A DNA stretch of 64,000 nucleotides from Flavobacteriales bacterium (GCA_023251075.1 JAHEZM010000017.1:1-64000); one strand, 5' to 3'; shown: positions 1 to 9,423, counted from the first letter of the stretch. The notes: generated by a model from the sequence alone, not told the origin. A program made the numbers and translations.

Positions 1-921
1 ATTTCCGCTGTTGTCTTGAATAATAGCGCGAACATGATTGTTGCTTAATCCTTCATTTTCGCTCAACCATGTGGTTGATTTAGCTACCGTATTGTATTGC
101 GCAATACCTTTGCTTAGTGTGGCCATCCAAACATTATCGTGTTGATCGAAAAATATATCCAGTACAGTTTGTTTATTCAGAATTTCATTAGAATCTAAAC
201 GCGAGAATTGATAACCATCGAATTTAAAAACTCCGTTGCCATAAGTTCCAATCCAAATATTTCCCTTTTGATCTTCTTTGATAGTGGTAATAGAGTTGTA
301 AATAAATTTTGTATTTTTTCCCTTTTTCACAATGCTGTATCCTTGTTTTCCATTGTTGATTTTATACAATCCTTCTGAAGTTCCGTACCATATGTTGTCG
401 TAATTATCCACATGAATAGCATTAATTACAGTCTTTTTTATATTTAGTTGTGAAGTAACATTAATGAATTTCCCATTTTCAAAAACCAAAACCCCCTCAT
501 TGGTAGCGAGCCATTTTTTGCCTTTTTTATCAATGGCAATTTCCTGAATCCAAACCTGATTGTTGCCCGAAGGTTTATAATTGGTAAAAGTTATTCCGTT
601 GTATTTCGATAGTCCGTCGTTGGTGCCAATCCATAAGTTGTTTTCAGAATCTTCCTTAATACAAAAAACATAGTTGTTGATTAGTCCGTCACGAACACTA
701 AAAGTTTTGAAATTTGTTCCATCGAAGCGAGTGATTCCCCCTCCTCTGGTAGCCATCCAAAGAAAACCTCTGGAGTCTTGTAAAAGGCCATAAACCTGTG
801 ATTGAGCAACACCGTCTTTTACCGAGTAGTTGCGGAAGTTATAGGCCTGAGAATAGGAAGAGTGAGAGAAGAGAGTGAGAGTGAGAGTGAGAGTGAGGCT
901 GCATATCACCCTATACGTCAT
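1..921 (-). CDS. Two-component-regulator propeller (Reg_prop) protein, 5' part only
   Basis: This gene reads from right to left and runs off the left edge, so only about 307 N-terminal residues are present. Reading the minus strand gives a secretory signal (MTYRVICS, then LTLTLTLTLF, then SHSSYSQA) followed by repeated propeller motifs such as GLLQDSRGFLWMAT, IKEDSENNLWIGT and IKEDQKGNIWIGT, spaced about 40-45 residues. These are typical of the periplasmic sensor half of Bacteroidota hybrid two-component regulators or of related propeller proteins with other C-termini; the C-terminal part that would decide is missing. The start at 921 puts the signal peptide at the N-terminus. An in-frame ATG at 1020 would add 33 charged residues encoded by a palindromic repeat, which is less likely. 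The ATG at 921 is itself inside that repeat. Confidence 0.8.
   Translation of the reverse strand, partial: MTYRVICSLTLTLTLTLFSHSSYSQAYNFRNYSVKDGVAQSQVYGLLQDSRGFLWMATRGGGITRFDGTNFKTFSVRDGLINNYVFCIKEDSENNLWIGTNDGLSKYNGITFTNYKPSGNNQVWIQEIAIDKKGKKWLATNEGVLVFENGKFINVTSQLNIKKTVINAIHVDNYDNIWYGTSEGLYKINNGKQGYSIVKKGKNTKFIYNSITTIKEDQKGNIWIGTYGNGVFKFDGYQFSRLDSNEILNKQTVLDIFFDQHDNVWMATLSKGIAQYNTVAKSTTWLSENEGLSNNHVRAIIQDNSGN
861..898. repeat. GTGAGA-type short tandem repeat inside the signal-peptide coding region
   Basis: An imperfect run of GAGAGT/GTGAGA hexamers. On the minus strand it is CTCACT repeated, and it encodes the alternating Leu-Thr stretch of the propeller protein's signal peptide. Hexamer gain or loss would keep the frame and change only the length of the hydrophobic core. 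A shorter stretch of the same kind (GTGAGAGTGAG...GAGAGTGG) lies just after trpG near 5701. Confidence 0.75.
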
Positions 922-993
922 TGCGAGGAGGAACGACGAAGCAAACCTATTAAGTGAAGGTAGTTTGCTTCGTCGTTCCCCCTCGCAATGACG
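916..993. repeat. Palindromic intergenic repeat, CGTCATTGCGAGG family
   Basis: Arms 916-946 and 963-993 are inverted copies of 31 bases with one mismatch, separated by a 16-base loop. The ends read CGTCATTGCGAGG and CCTCGCAATGACG, and the inner parts contain GAACGACGAAGCAAAC. It looks like a small non-autonomous palindromic repeat. Its left arm contains the ATG (minus strand, 919-921) used by the propeller gene. Confidence 0.8.
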
Positions 994-1080
994 AGTTTTA
1001 TATTTGTTTTCTTTTTTCATCCCCTTCAATATAATCAAAGATATAAAACACTTTCACAGTAAAAAGCTACGAATAATAAA

Positions 1081-3474
1081 ATGCCTTATTGGGCGCAAGC
1101 ATTTCTTTTACTTTTGAAATCAATGGTCGCAAAGTTTATTCTTACTTACAAGCAAAAAAAAGCAGCTATCAAAAAGGTGTTCAAATACCTTTTGATAGCA
1201 GTTTTTGTTTCTTTCACCATTTGGTATTGTTGCTGCCTGCCATCGGTTTTGTTTACAGATAGTACTTCTACAGTTTTATTGGATGAGGAAGGAGTAATGT
1301 TAGGGGCTAAAATAGCCGATGACGGACAATGGCGCTTTAGCGCAGCAGATTCGGTTCCTTATAAATTTGCTACCTGTTTATTGCAATTTGAAGACAGAGG
1401 ATTTCACGATCATTATGGAATTAGCATTAAAGGAATAGGAAGAGCAATTTCTCAAAATTTCAGCAAAGGAAAAGTAGTGAGTGGAGGAAGTACTATTACT
1501 ATGCAATTGTCGAGAATAATGCGTAAAAATCCACCGCGAACCATTCCTGAAAAACTCATTGAAATGGCCATAGCTACCCGTTTGGAGATAAGATATTCGA
1601 AAGAGGAGATATTGGCTTTTTATGCAGCCAATGCTCCTTTTGGAAATAATGTAGTGGGATTAGAAGCGGCTTCCTGGCGCTACTACGGAAGATCATCGCA
1701 ATATTTAAGTTGGGCTGAAAGCGCCACCTTAGCAGTTTTACCTAACGCACCAGGATTAATTTACCCCGGGAAAAATCACAATTTATTATTGAAAAAAAGA
1801 AATCGCTTGCTTACCCGTTTGATGGATATAAATATTCTTGATTCTAATGCTTATTACTTAGCATTGGCAGAACCCTTACCCGATAAACCCATTCGGATTC
1901 CTCAACTGGCCCCTCATCTTTTGAGTAAGTTGATAGCAGAAGGAAGAAAAGGAAAAACGATTCAAAGTACAATCAATAAAAATTTGCAGGAAAAAGCCAT
2001 GAAGCTTTTGCAAAAGCATTACGATATTTTAAAAGACAATAAAATTTTCAATGGAGCAGTAATGATTACTTCGGTGAAAACGGGCAAGGTGTTGGCTTAT
2101 GTTGGTAATACTAATACTACGGAAGCAGAGTTCAGTAAGGATGTAAATTGTATAGAGGCCCCCAGAAGTACGGGGAGTATTTTAAAACCATTTTTATATG
2201 CTAAAGCTTTGGAAGATGGATTGATTACGCCTTCTATGCTGTTGGTAGATATTCCTTCGAGATTTGGATCGTTCTCTCCCAAAAATTTCGCATCGTCTTT
2301 CGATGGAGCAATTCCGGCTAATAAGGCACTGGCACGCAGTTTAAATATTCCTATGGTGCGTTTACTGAATGATTATGGCTTGTCGAAATTTCATTCCGAT
2401 TTAAAAAAATACGGATTTACTACTTTCAAAAAACAACCGATGTATTACGGTTTGTCTTTAATTCTGGGAGGGGGAGAAGCTAAGCTTTTTGAATTGAATA
2501 GAGCTTATGTGCAAATGGCACAGGAACTAAAATATTCACAATGCGACGATATATTATTGGTGAATGAGAAAAAAATAAAACACAAAAAAATATTGCCTAT
2601 CACCAATCGCGCCTGTATTTATCAAACCTTTGAAGCAATGATCGATGTCAATCGTCCGGATGAAGAAGGCAACTGGCGTGCTTTTTCATCGGCGCAAAAA
2701 ATTGCGTGGAAAACAGGAACCAGTTTCGGATTTCGCGATGCATGGGCGATAGGCGTAACACCCGATTATGTGGTTTCTGTGTGGATAGGAAATGCAGATG
2801 GGGAAGGGCGACCGGGTCTTACAGGTGTAAAAGCAGCAGCGCCCTTGTTGTTCGATATTTTTGCTCAATTGCCTAAAGCTAAATTTTGGTTTACGTCCCC
2901 TTTAATGGAGATGAGCAAAATAGAGGTTTGTCACGAAAGCGGTCACCGAGCTTCGGCTTTATGTGAAACGAAAGATATGGTTTGGATGCCTAATACTTGC
3001 TTGTCATCAGCACCTTGTAAATACCATCAAATAATACATTTGTCGAAAGACGGTAAACATCGTGTAGATAGTGATTGCGAAAGTACTTTTAATATGCAGC
3101 ACGTGAATTGGTTTGTGTTGCCGCCCGTAGTAGAGCGTTTCTATAAAAGCAATCATCCTAATTACAAATTATTACCCGATTACAAAGCCGATTGTTTGGC
3201 GAAAGTAAGCGATAGGGCTTTTGCAATTCAGTACCCTAAGCCTAATGGTAAAATTTATGTGCCCTTAGAAATTGATGGAAAAAGGGGTAAAACTATTTTT
3301 GAGGCGACTCACCGAAATTTAAAAACAAAAATATACTGGCATCTCGACGATGATTTTATTGCTGAAACGATGGAGATTCATCAGGTATCGCTTTGTCCGG
3401 CCAAAGGTAAGCATAAGCTTACCCTTATTGATGAAAATGGTATTTCGAGTACCGTATTTTTTGAAGCGCAATAA
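1081..3474 (+). CDS. pbpC: Penicillin-binding protein 1C (bifunctional glycosyltransferase/transpeptidase)
   Basis: A 797-residue membrane-anchored peptidoglycan synthase. One transmembrane segment near residues 34-55 is followed by a family 51 glycosyltransferase domain with the catalytic motif FEDRGFHDHYG (Glu104) and SGGSTITMQLSR. The transpeptidase domain has the SxxK serine in TGSILKP (Ser366, Lys369), a SLN-type motif in ARSLNIP and a KTG motif in AWKTGTSFG. The Cys-containing C-terminal part after about residue 640 matches the penicillin-binding protein 1C C-terminal domain. The alpha-2-macroglobulin gene that often precedes pbpC is not next to it here. An alternative start is the ATG at 1123, which would still leave the membrane anchor intact. 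The trp leader begins 54 bases after its stop. Confidence 0.9.
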   Translation: MPYWAQAFLLLLKSMVAKFILTYKQKKAAIKKVFKYLLIAVFVSFTIWYCCCLPSVLFTDSTSTVLLDEEGVMLGAKIADDGQWRFSAADSVPYKFATCLLQFEDRGFHDHYGISIKGIGRAISQNFSKGKVVSGGSTITMQLSRIMRKNPPRTIPEKLIEMAIATRLEIRYSKEEILAFYAANAPFGNNVVGLEAASWRYYGRSSQYLSWAESATLAVLPNAPGLIYPGKNHNLLLKKRNRLLTRLMDINILDSNAYYLALAEPLPDKPIRIPQLAPHLLSKLIAEGRKGKTIQSTINKNLQEKAMKLLQKHYDILKDNKIFNGAVMITSVKTGKVLAYVGNTNTTEAEFSKDVNCIEAPRSTGSILKPFLYAKALEDGLITPSMLLVDIPSRFGSFSPKNFASSFDGAIPANKALARSLNIPMVRLLNDYGLSKFHSDLKKYGFTTFKKQPMYYGLSLILGGGEAKLFELNRAYVQMAQELKYSQCDDILLVNEKKIKHKKILPITNRACIYQTFEAMIDVNRPDEEGNWRAFSSAQKIAWKTGTSFGFRDAWAIGVTPDYVVSVWIGNADGEGRPGLTGVKAAAPLLFDIFAQLPKAKFWFTSPLMEMSKIEVCHESGHRASALCETKDMVWMPNTCLSSAPCKYHQIIHLSKDGKHRVDSDCESTFNMQHVNWFVLPPVVERFYKSNHPNYKLLPDYKADCLAKVSDRAFAIQYPKPNGKIYVPLEIDGKRGKTIFEATHRNLKTKIYWHLDDDFIAETMEIHQVSLCPAKGKHKLTLIDENGISSTVFFEAQ

Positions 3475-3528
3475 GAATATCCTTAAAATTTATTTTGCAT
3501 TCTAAATCATTCCCTTTATTTTAGTCCC

Positions 3529-3576
3529 ATGATTTTAAACACAAATACATGGCGTTGGCAAGTTTCACTTTCTTAG
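3529..3576 (+). CDS. trpL: trp operon leader peptide
   Basis: A 15-codon reading frame, MILNTNTWRWQVSLS, ending in TAG. Two Trp codons (residues 8 and 10) in so short a peptide, followed 35 bases later by an intrinsic terminator and then trpE, is the classical layout of ribosome-mediated attenuation: stalling at the Trp codons when charged tRNA-Trp is scarce would let transcription continue into trpE. Trp leader peptides have been reported for Bacteroidota from comparative work. I did not find a strong antiterminator; the GGAG at 3576-3579 could pair weakly with CTCC at 3617-3620 in the terminator's 5' arm. Inference from layout only. Confidence 0.75.
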   Translation: MILNTNTWRWQVSLS

Positions 3577-3611
3577 GAGGATGATTCTTTTCGCGCTTTT
3601 ATAATACATGA

Positions 3612-3642
3612 AAAAGCTCCGAGGAATCGGAGCTTTTTTCTT
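3612..3642 (+). terminator. trp attenuator terminator
   Basis: An 11-bp stem (3612-3622 with 3627-3637) closed by a GGAA tetraloop, followed by a T-rich tract. It lies between the leader peptide and trpE and therefore would stop transcription before the operon unless it is prevented from forming. Confidence 0.8.
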
Positions 3643-3666
3643 TTTCAACTTTTTAAACAATATTTG

Positions 3667-3682
3667 TCCGCCAGTTGGCGGA
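3667..3682. repeat. Small hairpin TCCGCCA-GT-TGGCGGA before trpE
   Basis: A perfect 7-bp inverted repeat with a 2-base centre. It lies between the attenuator and the trpE start and ends 17 bases before the ATG. It may be a short repeat or part of the leader RNA structure. Confidence 0.5.
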
Positions 3683-3699
3683 TCACTAAAAATAAAACA

Positions 3700-5118
3700 A
3701 TGGCACAGTATAAAATAAGCACAAAATACAAGAAGCTTCTGGCCGATACTATTACGCCAGTAAGTATTTATCTCAATATTCGCAAGCGTTTTCAAAATAG
3801 CTTTCTTTTAGAAAGTTCCGATTATCATGGAAATAAGGACAGCTTCTCTTTTATCTGCTTTAATCCAATGGCCTCTTTTAAAGTAGAAGATCAAAAAATC
3901 ACTTCGGTATTGCCCGATGGCACTTTTACCGTGAAGAGCACTGAAGTAAATGATGTGTTGGATTCAATGAAGGAGTTTATCGATTGTTTTATTCCTGATA
4001 ATAGTCACGATTTTAAATTTATCTCTAACGGACTATTTGGTTTTACTTCTTTTGAAGCTGTTCAACATTTTGAAGACATAAAATTTACCTACCAAGAGAA
4101 GGAAGAAAAGAAAGTGCCTGATATGCATTACTTCGTTTTTCAAAACATAATAGCGATTAATCATTTCAAGAACGAGTTATATTTATTTGAACATCATTGT
4201 GAAAATTCTGGAACTAATGTAGTTCCTATAGACGAGATATTAACTTTGATTACCACCATTGCCCCACCATCACAAAAGTTTACCAGGAAAGGAGAACAAC
4301 AAAGTAATTTTACCGATGAAAGTTATTTGGAGGTAATTGATAAAGCCAAGCAACATTGCCGAAGAGGAGATGTTTTTCAATTGGTATTATCGCGAGAGTT
4401 TTCTCAAAAATTCGATGGTGATGATTTTACTTTGTATCGCGCACTGAGAAGTGTGAACCCATCACCTTATTTGTTTTATTTCGATTATGGAACCTTCAAA
4501 ATATTTGGTTCTTCTCCCGAAGCTCAAATTGTAATCCATCGCGATACTGCTACTATTTTTCCTATTGCCGGTACATTTAGAAGAACGGGTGATGACGAGA
4601 AAGATGCTGAATTGGCTAAGGTTTTATTGAGTGATCCTAAAGAAAATTCAGAACATGTAATGTTGGTAGATTTAGCTAGAAATGATTTGAGCAGAAGTTC
4701 GGAACATGTGAAAGTAGAGACTTATAAAGAGATTCAATATTATTCTCATGTGATTCATTTGGTGTCGAAAGTGAGCGGTAAAATTCATGAAGCCACCAAT
4801 AAGTTACGAATTGTAGGTGATACTTTTCCAGCAGGAACTTTATCGGGAGCACCTAAGCACATGGCGATGCAGCTGATTAATAAATACGAAAAAAACCAAC
4901 GTGCTATTTATGGTGGTTGTATTGGTTTTATTGGTTTCAACGGCGATTTTAATCACGCCATTATAATTCGTTCTTTTTTGAGTAAAAACAACCAGTTGTT
5001 TTATCAGGCAGGAGCAGGAATTGTTGATTTATCGGTAGATGAAAGCGAAAAACAAGAAGTGTATAACAAGCTGGCTGCTTTGCATAGAGCATTGGATTTA
5101 GCAGAAGAATTAGTTTAA
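3700..5118 (+). CDS. trpE: Anthranilate synthase component I
   Basis: Converts chorismate and ammonia or glutamine-derived nitrogen to anthranilate, with TrpG. The 472-residue protein has the LLES element near residue 36 and the NPSPYLFYFD motif near 255, both of which form the tryptophan feedback site in TrpE proteins. The chorismate-binding C-terminal half includes GTFRRTGDDEKD, DPKENSEHVMLVDLARND and AGTLSGAPK. I chose the ATG at 3700, giving MAQYKIST; an upstream TTG at 3664 sits within the small hairpin and adds 12 unconserved residues. First gene of the operon; trpG follows after 12 bases. Confidence 0.95.
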   Translation: MAQYKISTKYKKLLADTITPVSIYLNIRKRFQNSFLLESSDYHGNKDSFSFICFNPMASFKVEDQKITSVLPDGTFTVKSTEVNDVLDSMKEFIDCFIPDNSHDFKFISNGLFGFTSFEAVQHFEDIKFTYQEKEEKKVPDMHYFVFQNIIAINHFKNELYLFEHHCENSGTNVVPIDEILTLITTIAPPSQKFTRKGEQQSNFTDESYLEVIDKAKQHCRRGDVFQLVLSREFSQKFDGDDFTLYRALRSVNPSPYLFYFDYGTFKIFGSSPEAQIVIHRDTATIFPIAGTFRRTGDDEKDAELAKVLLSDPKENSEHVMLVDLARNDLSRSSEHVKVETYKEIQYYSHVIHLVSKVSGKIHEATNKLRIVGDTFPAGTLSGAPKHMAMQLINKYEKNQRAIYGGCIGFIGFNGDFNHAIIIRSFLSKNNQLFYQAGAGIVDLSVDESEKQEVYNKLAALHRALDLAEELV

Positions 5119-5130
5119 AGAAATTCAGTC

Positions 5131-5700
5131 ATGAAAATATTAGTATTCGATAATTACGATTCATTCACTTACAACCTGGTTCACTATGTGAAACAGTTGG
5201 GATATAGTGATGTGGAGGTTTTTCGCAACGATAAAATTGCGTTGGAAGAAATCAATAAATACGATAAAATAATTTTATCTCCTGGTCCGGGAATCCCAAA
5301 AGAAGCAGGAATTCTGCATGATGTTATTCGCGAGTATGCTCCGCTGAAATCAATCATGGGAGTATGTTTAGGACACCAGGCTATAGGCGAAGTTTTTGGT
5401 TGTGAGTTGGAAAATATGTCGAAGGTACTTCATGGTATTGCAACACCTTTAACAGTTATAGAAGAGGATGTAATTTATAAAGGATTACCTAAAAACTTTT
5501 TAGTGGGGCGTTATCATTCATGGCAAATTAAAAAGGAGTCGATTACTCCTGAGTTGCTCATTACCGGATTGGATGATGATGGCGGAATTCAATCTATTCG
5601 TCATCGTAAATTCGATGTGGTGGGAGTACAATATCACCCTGAATCGGTGTTAACCGAGCATGGATTACAAATTATGAAAAACTGGTTGGAAGGGAAGTAG
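5131..5700 (+). CDS. trpG: Anthranilate synthase component II (glutamine amidotransferase)
   Basis: A 189-residue class I glutamine amidotransferase that supplies ammonia to TrpE. The triad is visible: Cys79 in GVCLGHQ, and His169 and Glu171 in VQYHPES. The oxyanion-loop motif LSPGPG is at residues 49-54. Length fits a stand-alone TrpG. After it there is a 111-base gap containing a GTGAGA-like stretch before trpD, the largest gap in the operon. Confidence 0.95.
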   Translation: MKILVFDNYDSFTYNLVHYVKQLGYSDVEVFRNDKIALEEINKYDKIILSPGPGIPKEAGILHDVIREYAPLKSIMGVCLGHQAIGEVFGCELENMSKVLHGIATPLTVIEEDVIYKGLPKNFLVGRYHSWQIKKESITPELLITGLDDDGGIQSIRHRKFDVVGVQYHPESVLTEHGLQIMKNWLEGK

Positions 5701-5811
5701 TGAGAGTGAGTTTTGAGAGTGGTTGTCACTTGTCGGTTGACGGGCTCCAAAGGAACTGCCGTTCTATACTTCACAAATACCAATAAATTAAGTATACTTG
5801 TTTTCGAACGT

Positions 5812-6804
5812 ATGAAAGCATTATTAGAACATATAATAAAAGGCAATAAACTCACTTTTGAGCAAGCGAAAGAGGCTCAATTGAAAATAGGAAAAGGGGA
5901 AGTAAATCATAGTATGATCGCTTCTTTTTTGACCATTTTTATGTATAGAGGAATTGAACCACAAGAGTTAGACGGCTTTCGTGCTGCTATGCTAGAACTT
6001 TGTATTCCCGTTGATTTTTCTGATTTTGATACTATAGATATGTGCGGTACAGGTGGTGATGGAAAAAACACTTTCAACGTGTCCACTATTTCGTCTTTAG
6101 TACTGTCGGCTGCAGGGGTGAAAGTGGCCAAACATGGAAACTATGGGGTGTCTTCAGCGGTTGGTTCTTCTAATGTAATTGAATCACTGGGATATAAATT
6201 TACCAACAATTCAAATCAATTGAAAAAGGAATTAGATCAGGTGGGAATTACTTTTTTACATGCTCCATTATTTCACCCGGCAATGAAACATGTTGGTCCG
6301 ATTAGAAAAGGGTTAGGTATGAAAACTTACTTTAATTTATTGGGCCCATTGGTAAATCCTTCTCGTCCGAAAAAACAATTGACAGGTGTTTATTCCAAAG
6401 AGATTTTACCACTTTATAAATACGTTTTAGATAGAGCAACGGAGAATTATGCTATTGCTTTTTCATTGGATGTTTATGATGAAATATCATTAACCAATGA
6501 GTTTTTGGTGCTTTCTAAATCGGGTGAGAAAATATATTCCCCTGAAGAATTAGGTTTTAGCAGAACCAAGCAAAGCGATATTGATGGTGGAGAAACGGTA
6601 GAGCAGGCCTCTGTGATTTTAAAGAATATTATTACTGGTAAAGGCACTAAAGCACAAAATGAGGTGATTGCTGCCAATGCTGGTTTGGCTTTGAGTATTT
6701 TTAAAAATATTTCCTTTATTGATGGAATAGCTGAAGCCAAAGAAATTCTCGCCTCAGGCAAAGCTAACGAAGTACTAAAAAAACTTTTAACGATTAATAA
6801 TTAA
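5812..6804 (+). CDS. trpD: Anthranilate phosphoribosyltransferase
   Basis: Transfers phosphoribosyl from PRPP to anthranilate. The 330-residue protein shows the PRPP-binding CGTGGDG at residues 78-84 and KHGN at 107-110, plus the anthranilate-site region FNLLGPLVNP. The ATG at 5812 gives the normal N-terminus (MKALLEHIIKG). An earlier in-frame ATG at 5713 would add 33 residues read through the spacer and is rejected. The stop TAATG overlaps the trpC start by one base, which suggests translational coupling. Confidence 0.95.
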   Translation: MKALLEHIIKGNKLTFEQAKEAQLKIGKGEVNHSMIASFLTIFMYRGIEPQELDGFRAAMLELCIPVDFSDFDTIDMCGTGGDGKNTFNVSTISSLVLSAAGVKVAKHGNYGVSSAVGSSNVIESLGYKFTNNSNQLKKELDQVGITFLHAPLFHPAMKHVGPIRKGLGMKTYFNLLGPLVNPSRPKKQLTGVYSKEILPLYKYVLDRATENYAIAFSLDVYDEISLTNEFLVLSKSGEKIYSPEELGFSRTKQSDIDGGETVEQASVILKNIITGKGTKAQNEVIAANAGLALSIFKNISFIDGIAEAKEILASGKANEVLKKLLTINN

Positions 6805-7583
6805 TGACCATTTTAGAAGAAATAATCATCAATAAAAGGCAGGAAGTAGAAGCCCTGAAAAAGCAATTCACCTATGCTGATCTAGAGAAACGGGAGCTTT
6901 TTGGCAGAAAGGTATTGTCTTTCAAAGAGTTTTTGTTAAACCGTTCAGGGGTTATTGCTGAATTCAAAAGGAAATCGCCTTCAAAAGGAATAATCAATGC
7001 CACAGCCGATGTTGTTGAAACTACGCGGGCTTATGCGGCGGCGGGAGCCTCTGCTTTATCAGTATTGACCGATGAAAAGTTTTTCGGAGGATCTGATGAA
7101 AACCTGATCAAAGCCAGAAAAGCCAATGAAATTCCTGTTTTGCGTAAGGATTTTATGATAGATGAGTTTCAAATTGTGGAGGCTAAATCGATGGGTGCCG
7201 ATATCATTTTATTAATCGCTTCGAACCTTGAAATTGAAGCCTGTAAAAAACTGGCTAAATTTGCTAAAACACTAGGATTAAATGTGCTTTTAGAGGTTCA
7301 TAACAAAGAGGAGTTAAAATTTATTAGCGAATTTATTGATGCAGTTGGTGTAAATAACAGAAATCTTAATACATTCACCGTCGATGTCCAAACATCACTT
7401 AACCTGGTGAAAGAGATACCCAATGAATTTCTAAAGATAAGTGAGAGTGGCATCTACAAGCCTGAAACCATAAAACAGTTAAAGGCGGCTGGATTTCAAG
7501 GCTTTTTGATTGGAGAAAACTTCATGAGAGAGAGCAATCCGGGCGAAACGTGCAAAAAGTTTATAGATTCAATTAAAGAGTAA
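6804..7583 (+). CDS. trpC: Indole-3-glycerol phosphate synthase
   Basis: Closes the ring of carboxyphenylamino-deoxyribulose phosphate to give indole-3-glycerol phosphate. A 259-residue TIM barrel with the signature IAEFKRKSPSKG near residues 51-62, the catalytic-lysine strand VLRKDF, GVNNRNL and KISESGI. It is a separate protein here, not fused to TrpF. It overlaps trpD and trpF by one base on each side (TAATG). Confidence 0.95.
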   Translation: MTILEEIIINKRQEVEALKKQFTYADLEKRELFGRKVLSFKEFLLNRSGVIAEFKRKSPSKGIINATADVVETTRAYAAAGASALSVLTDEKFFGGSDENLIKARKANEIPVLRKDFMIDEFQIVEAKSMGADIILLIASNLEIEACKKLAKFAKTLGLNVLLEVHNKEELKFISEFIDAVGVNNRNLNTFTVDVQTSLNLVKEIPNEFLKISESGIYKPETIKQLKAAGFQGFLIGENFMRESNPGETCKKFIDSIKE

Positions 7584-8215
7584 TGGAAGACAGATTTTAC
7601 ATTAAAGTATGTGGTTTAACCGACCCGAAAAATATCAACAAAATTGTTGATTTAGGGGTGGATTTTATAGGATTGATATTTTATCCTGAATCGAAAAGGT
7701 ATGTGGGTGATTTCGTTGATGCCAATTATATTAAATCCTTAACTGGAAGAATTAATAAGGTAGGTGTTTACGTGAACGAAGATATTGATACCGTACTGGA
7801 AGATGTGGAAGACATGGATCTTCAATACGTTCAATTGCACGGAGAAGAAACGCCTGCTTATTGTGCTAAGGTGCGAAAAGTAGCGAAAGTGATCAAAGCT
7901 TTTGGTATTGATGCCAAATTCGATTTTGAGAAATTGAAAAAATATGAGAAAGATGTGAATTGGTTTTTGTTTGATACCAAAACGAAGGATTACGGTGGAA
8001 GCGGACAAAAATTTGATTGGAAATTATTGAAGAAATATAAGTTAAAAAAACCGGTAATTATTAGTGGTGGTATCTCTTTAGATGATGCCATTCAAATTAA
8101 AAAATTACCTTATAAATTCATTAAAGCGGTTGATCTTAACAGCAAATTTGAAGAAGAACCAGGAATAAAAGATGTAGACATGGTTTACACTTTTATGGAA
8201 TATTTAAAAGCATGA
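7583..8215 (+). CDS. trpF: Phosphoribosylanthranilate isomerase
   Basis: Amadori isomerisation of phosphoribosylanthranilate. The 210-residue TIM barrel carries the catalytic Cys in KVCGL near residue 10, the QLHGEE strand, [12 protein letters not shown] with the catalytic Asp, and the phosphate-binding ISGGI. Its end overlaps the trpB start by four bases (ATGA). Confidence 0.95.
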   Translation: MEDRFYIKVCGLTDPKNINKIVDLGVDFIGLIFYPESKRYVGDFVDANYIKSLTGRINKVGVYVNEDIDTVLEDVEDMDLQYVQLHGEETPAYCAKVRKVAKVIKAFGIDAKFDFEKLKKYEKDVNWFLFDTKTKDYGGSGQKFDWKLLKKYKLKKPVIISGGISLDDAIQIKKLPYKFIKAVDLNSKFEEEPGIKDVDMVYTFMEYLKA

Positions 8216-9423
8216 TAGAGAAAGTAGGACATTCAGAATTCAGCGTTAACGAGAAAGGATTTTACGGACAATTTGGAGGCGCTTTTATCCCTGAAATGCT
8301 CTATCCAAATGTAAAAGAGCTCGAGGATAACTACCTAAGAATATTAAATTCAGAAAAATTTCAAACAGAATTTCGTGGCTTATTGAAGGACTATGTCGGA
8401 AGACCTAGTCCTTTGTATTTTGCTAAACGGCTATCGGAAAAGTATGGTGCTCAAATCTATCTCAAAAGGGAAGATTTGAATCATACCGGAGCTCATAAAG
8501 TAAACAATACCATCGGTCAGATTTTATTAGCGAAAGAATTGGGTAAAACCCGAATCATTGCAGAAACAGGTGCTGGTCAGCACGGCGTTGCAACTGCAAC
8601 CGTTTGCGCTTTGATGAATATGGAATGTGTGGTATATATGGGGGCAGTGGATATTGTGCGACAAGAACCCAACGTGAAAAGAATGTTGATGCTGGGGGCT
8701 AAAGTGGTGCCTGCTGAAAGTGGAAGTAAAACCCTGAAAGATGCTACCAACGAAGCCATTCGCGATTGGATTAACAATCCGGTGGATACACATTATATTA
8801 TTGGATCGGTAGTGGGGCCACATCCTTATCCTGATTTGGTTGCGCGTTTACAATCGGTAATCAGCGAAGAAATTAAATGGCAGTTACAAGAGAAAATAGG
8901 CAGAGATTATCCTGATGTAGTGGTGGCTTGTGTGGGTGGAGGAAGCAATGCAGCAGGTGCTTTTTATCATTTTCTCGATAACAAAAAAGTACAATTGGTG
9001 GCGGTAGAAGCAGCTGGTTTAGGAGTGAATACCGATAAAACTGCGGCAACCACTGCTCGCGGAACAGAAGGTGTAATTCATGCCAGCAGAACCATATTAA
9101 TGCAAACAGAAGATGGTCAGATTGTAGAGCCACATTCTATTTCTGCAGGATTGGATTATCCTGGTATCGGGCCTATTCACGCACATTTATTCAAAAGCGA
9201 AAGAGGAACTTTTGTGAGTGCTACCGATGATGAATCAGTGGAAGCCGGATTTGAATTGTGCCGTTTGGAAGGAATTATTCCTGCTTTAGAATCGGCTCAT
9301 GCGTTGGCTTATTTAAAGAAAGCAAAATTTAAAAAAGACGATGTGGTAGTGGTGAATCTTTCAGGAAGAGGAGATAAGGATTTGGCTACGTACATTAAAT
9401 ATTTTGATCAAGAAAAAAAATGA
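8212..9423 (+). CDS. trpB: Tryptophan synthase beta chain
   Basis: Condenses indole with serine using pyridoxal phosphate. The 403-residue protein has the PLP lysine Lys96 in [10 protein letters not shown], the phosphate-binding GGGSNAAG, and the substrate motif ETGAGQHG. Typical TrpB1 length and sequence. A palindromic repeat separates it from trpA, which is unusual because the two genes are usually tightly coupled. Confidence 0.97.
   Translation: MIEKVGHSEFSVNEKGFYGQFGGAFIPEMLYPNVKELEDNYLRILNSEKFQTEFRGLLKDYVGRPSPLYFAKRLSEKYGAQIYLKREDLNHTGAHKVNNTIGQILLAKELGKTRIIAETGAGQHGVATATVCALMNMECVVYMGAVDIVRQEPNVKRMLMLGAKVVPAESGSKTLKDATNEAIRDWINNPVDTHYIIGSVVGPHPYPDLVARLQSVISEEIKWQLQEKIGRDYPDVVVACVGGGSNAAGAFYHFLDNKKVQLVAVEAAGLGVNTDKTAATTARGTEGVIHASRTILMQTEDGQIVEPHSISAGLDYPGIGPIHAHLFKSERGTFVSATDDESVEAGFELCRLEGIIPALESAHALAYLKKAKFKKDDVVVVNLSGRGDKDLATYIKYFDQEKK

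Noticed and set aside
3581-3604. Second tiny frame (MILFALL) after AGGAGG in the trp leader
   Set aside because: It has no Trp codons and the AGGAGG has no spacer to the ATG; it is most likely chance.
3664-3699. TTG start for trpE adding 12 residues
   Set aside because: The added codons lie in a small hairpin and do not look like TrpE; the ATG at 3700 gives the usual N-terminus.
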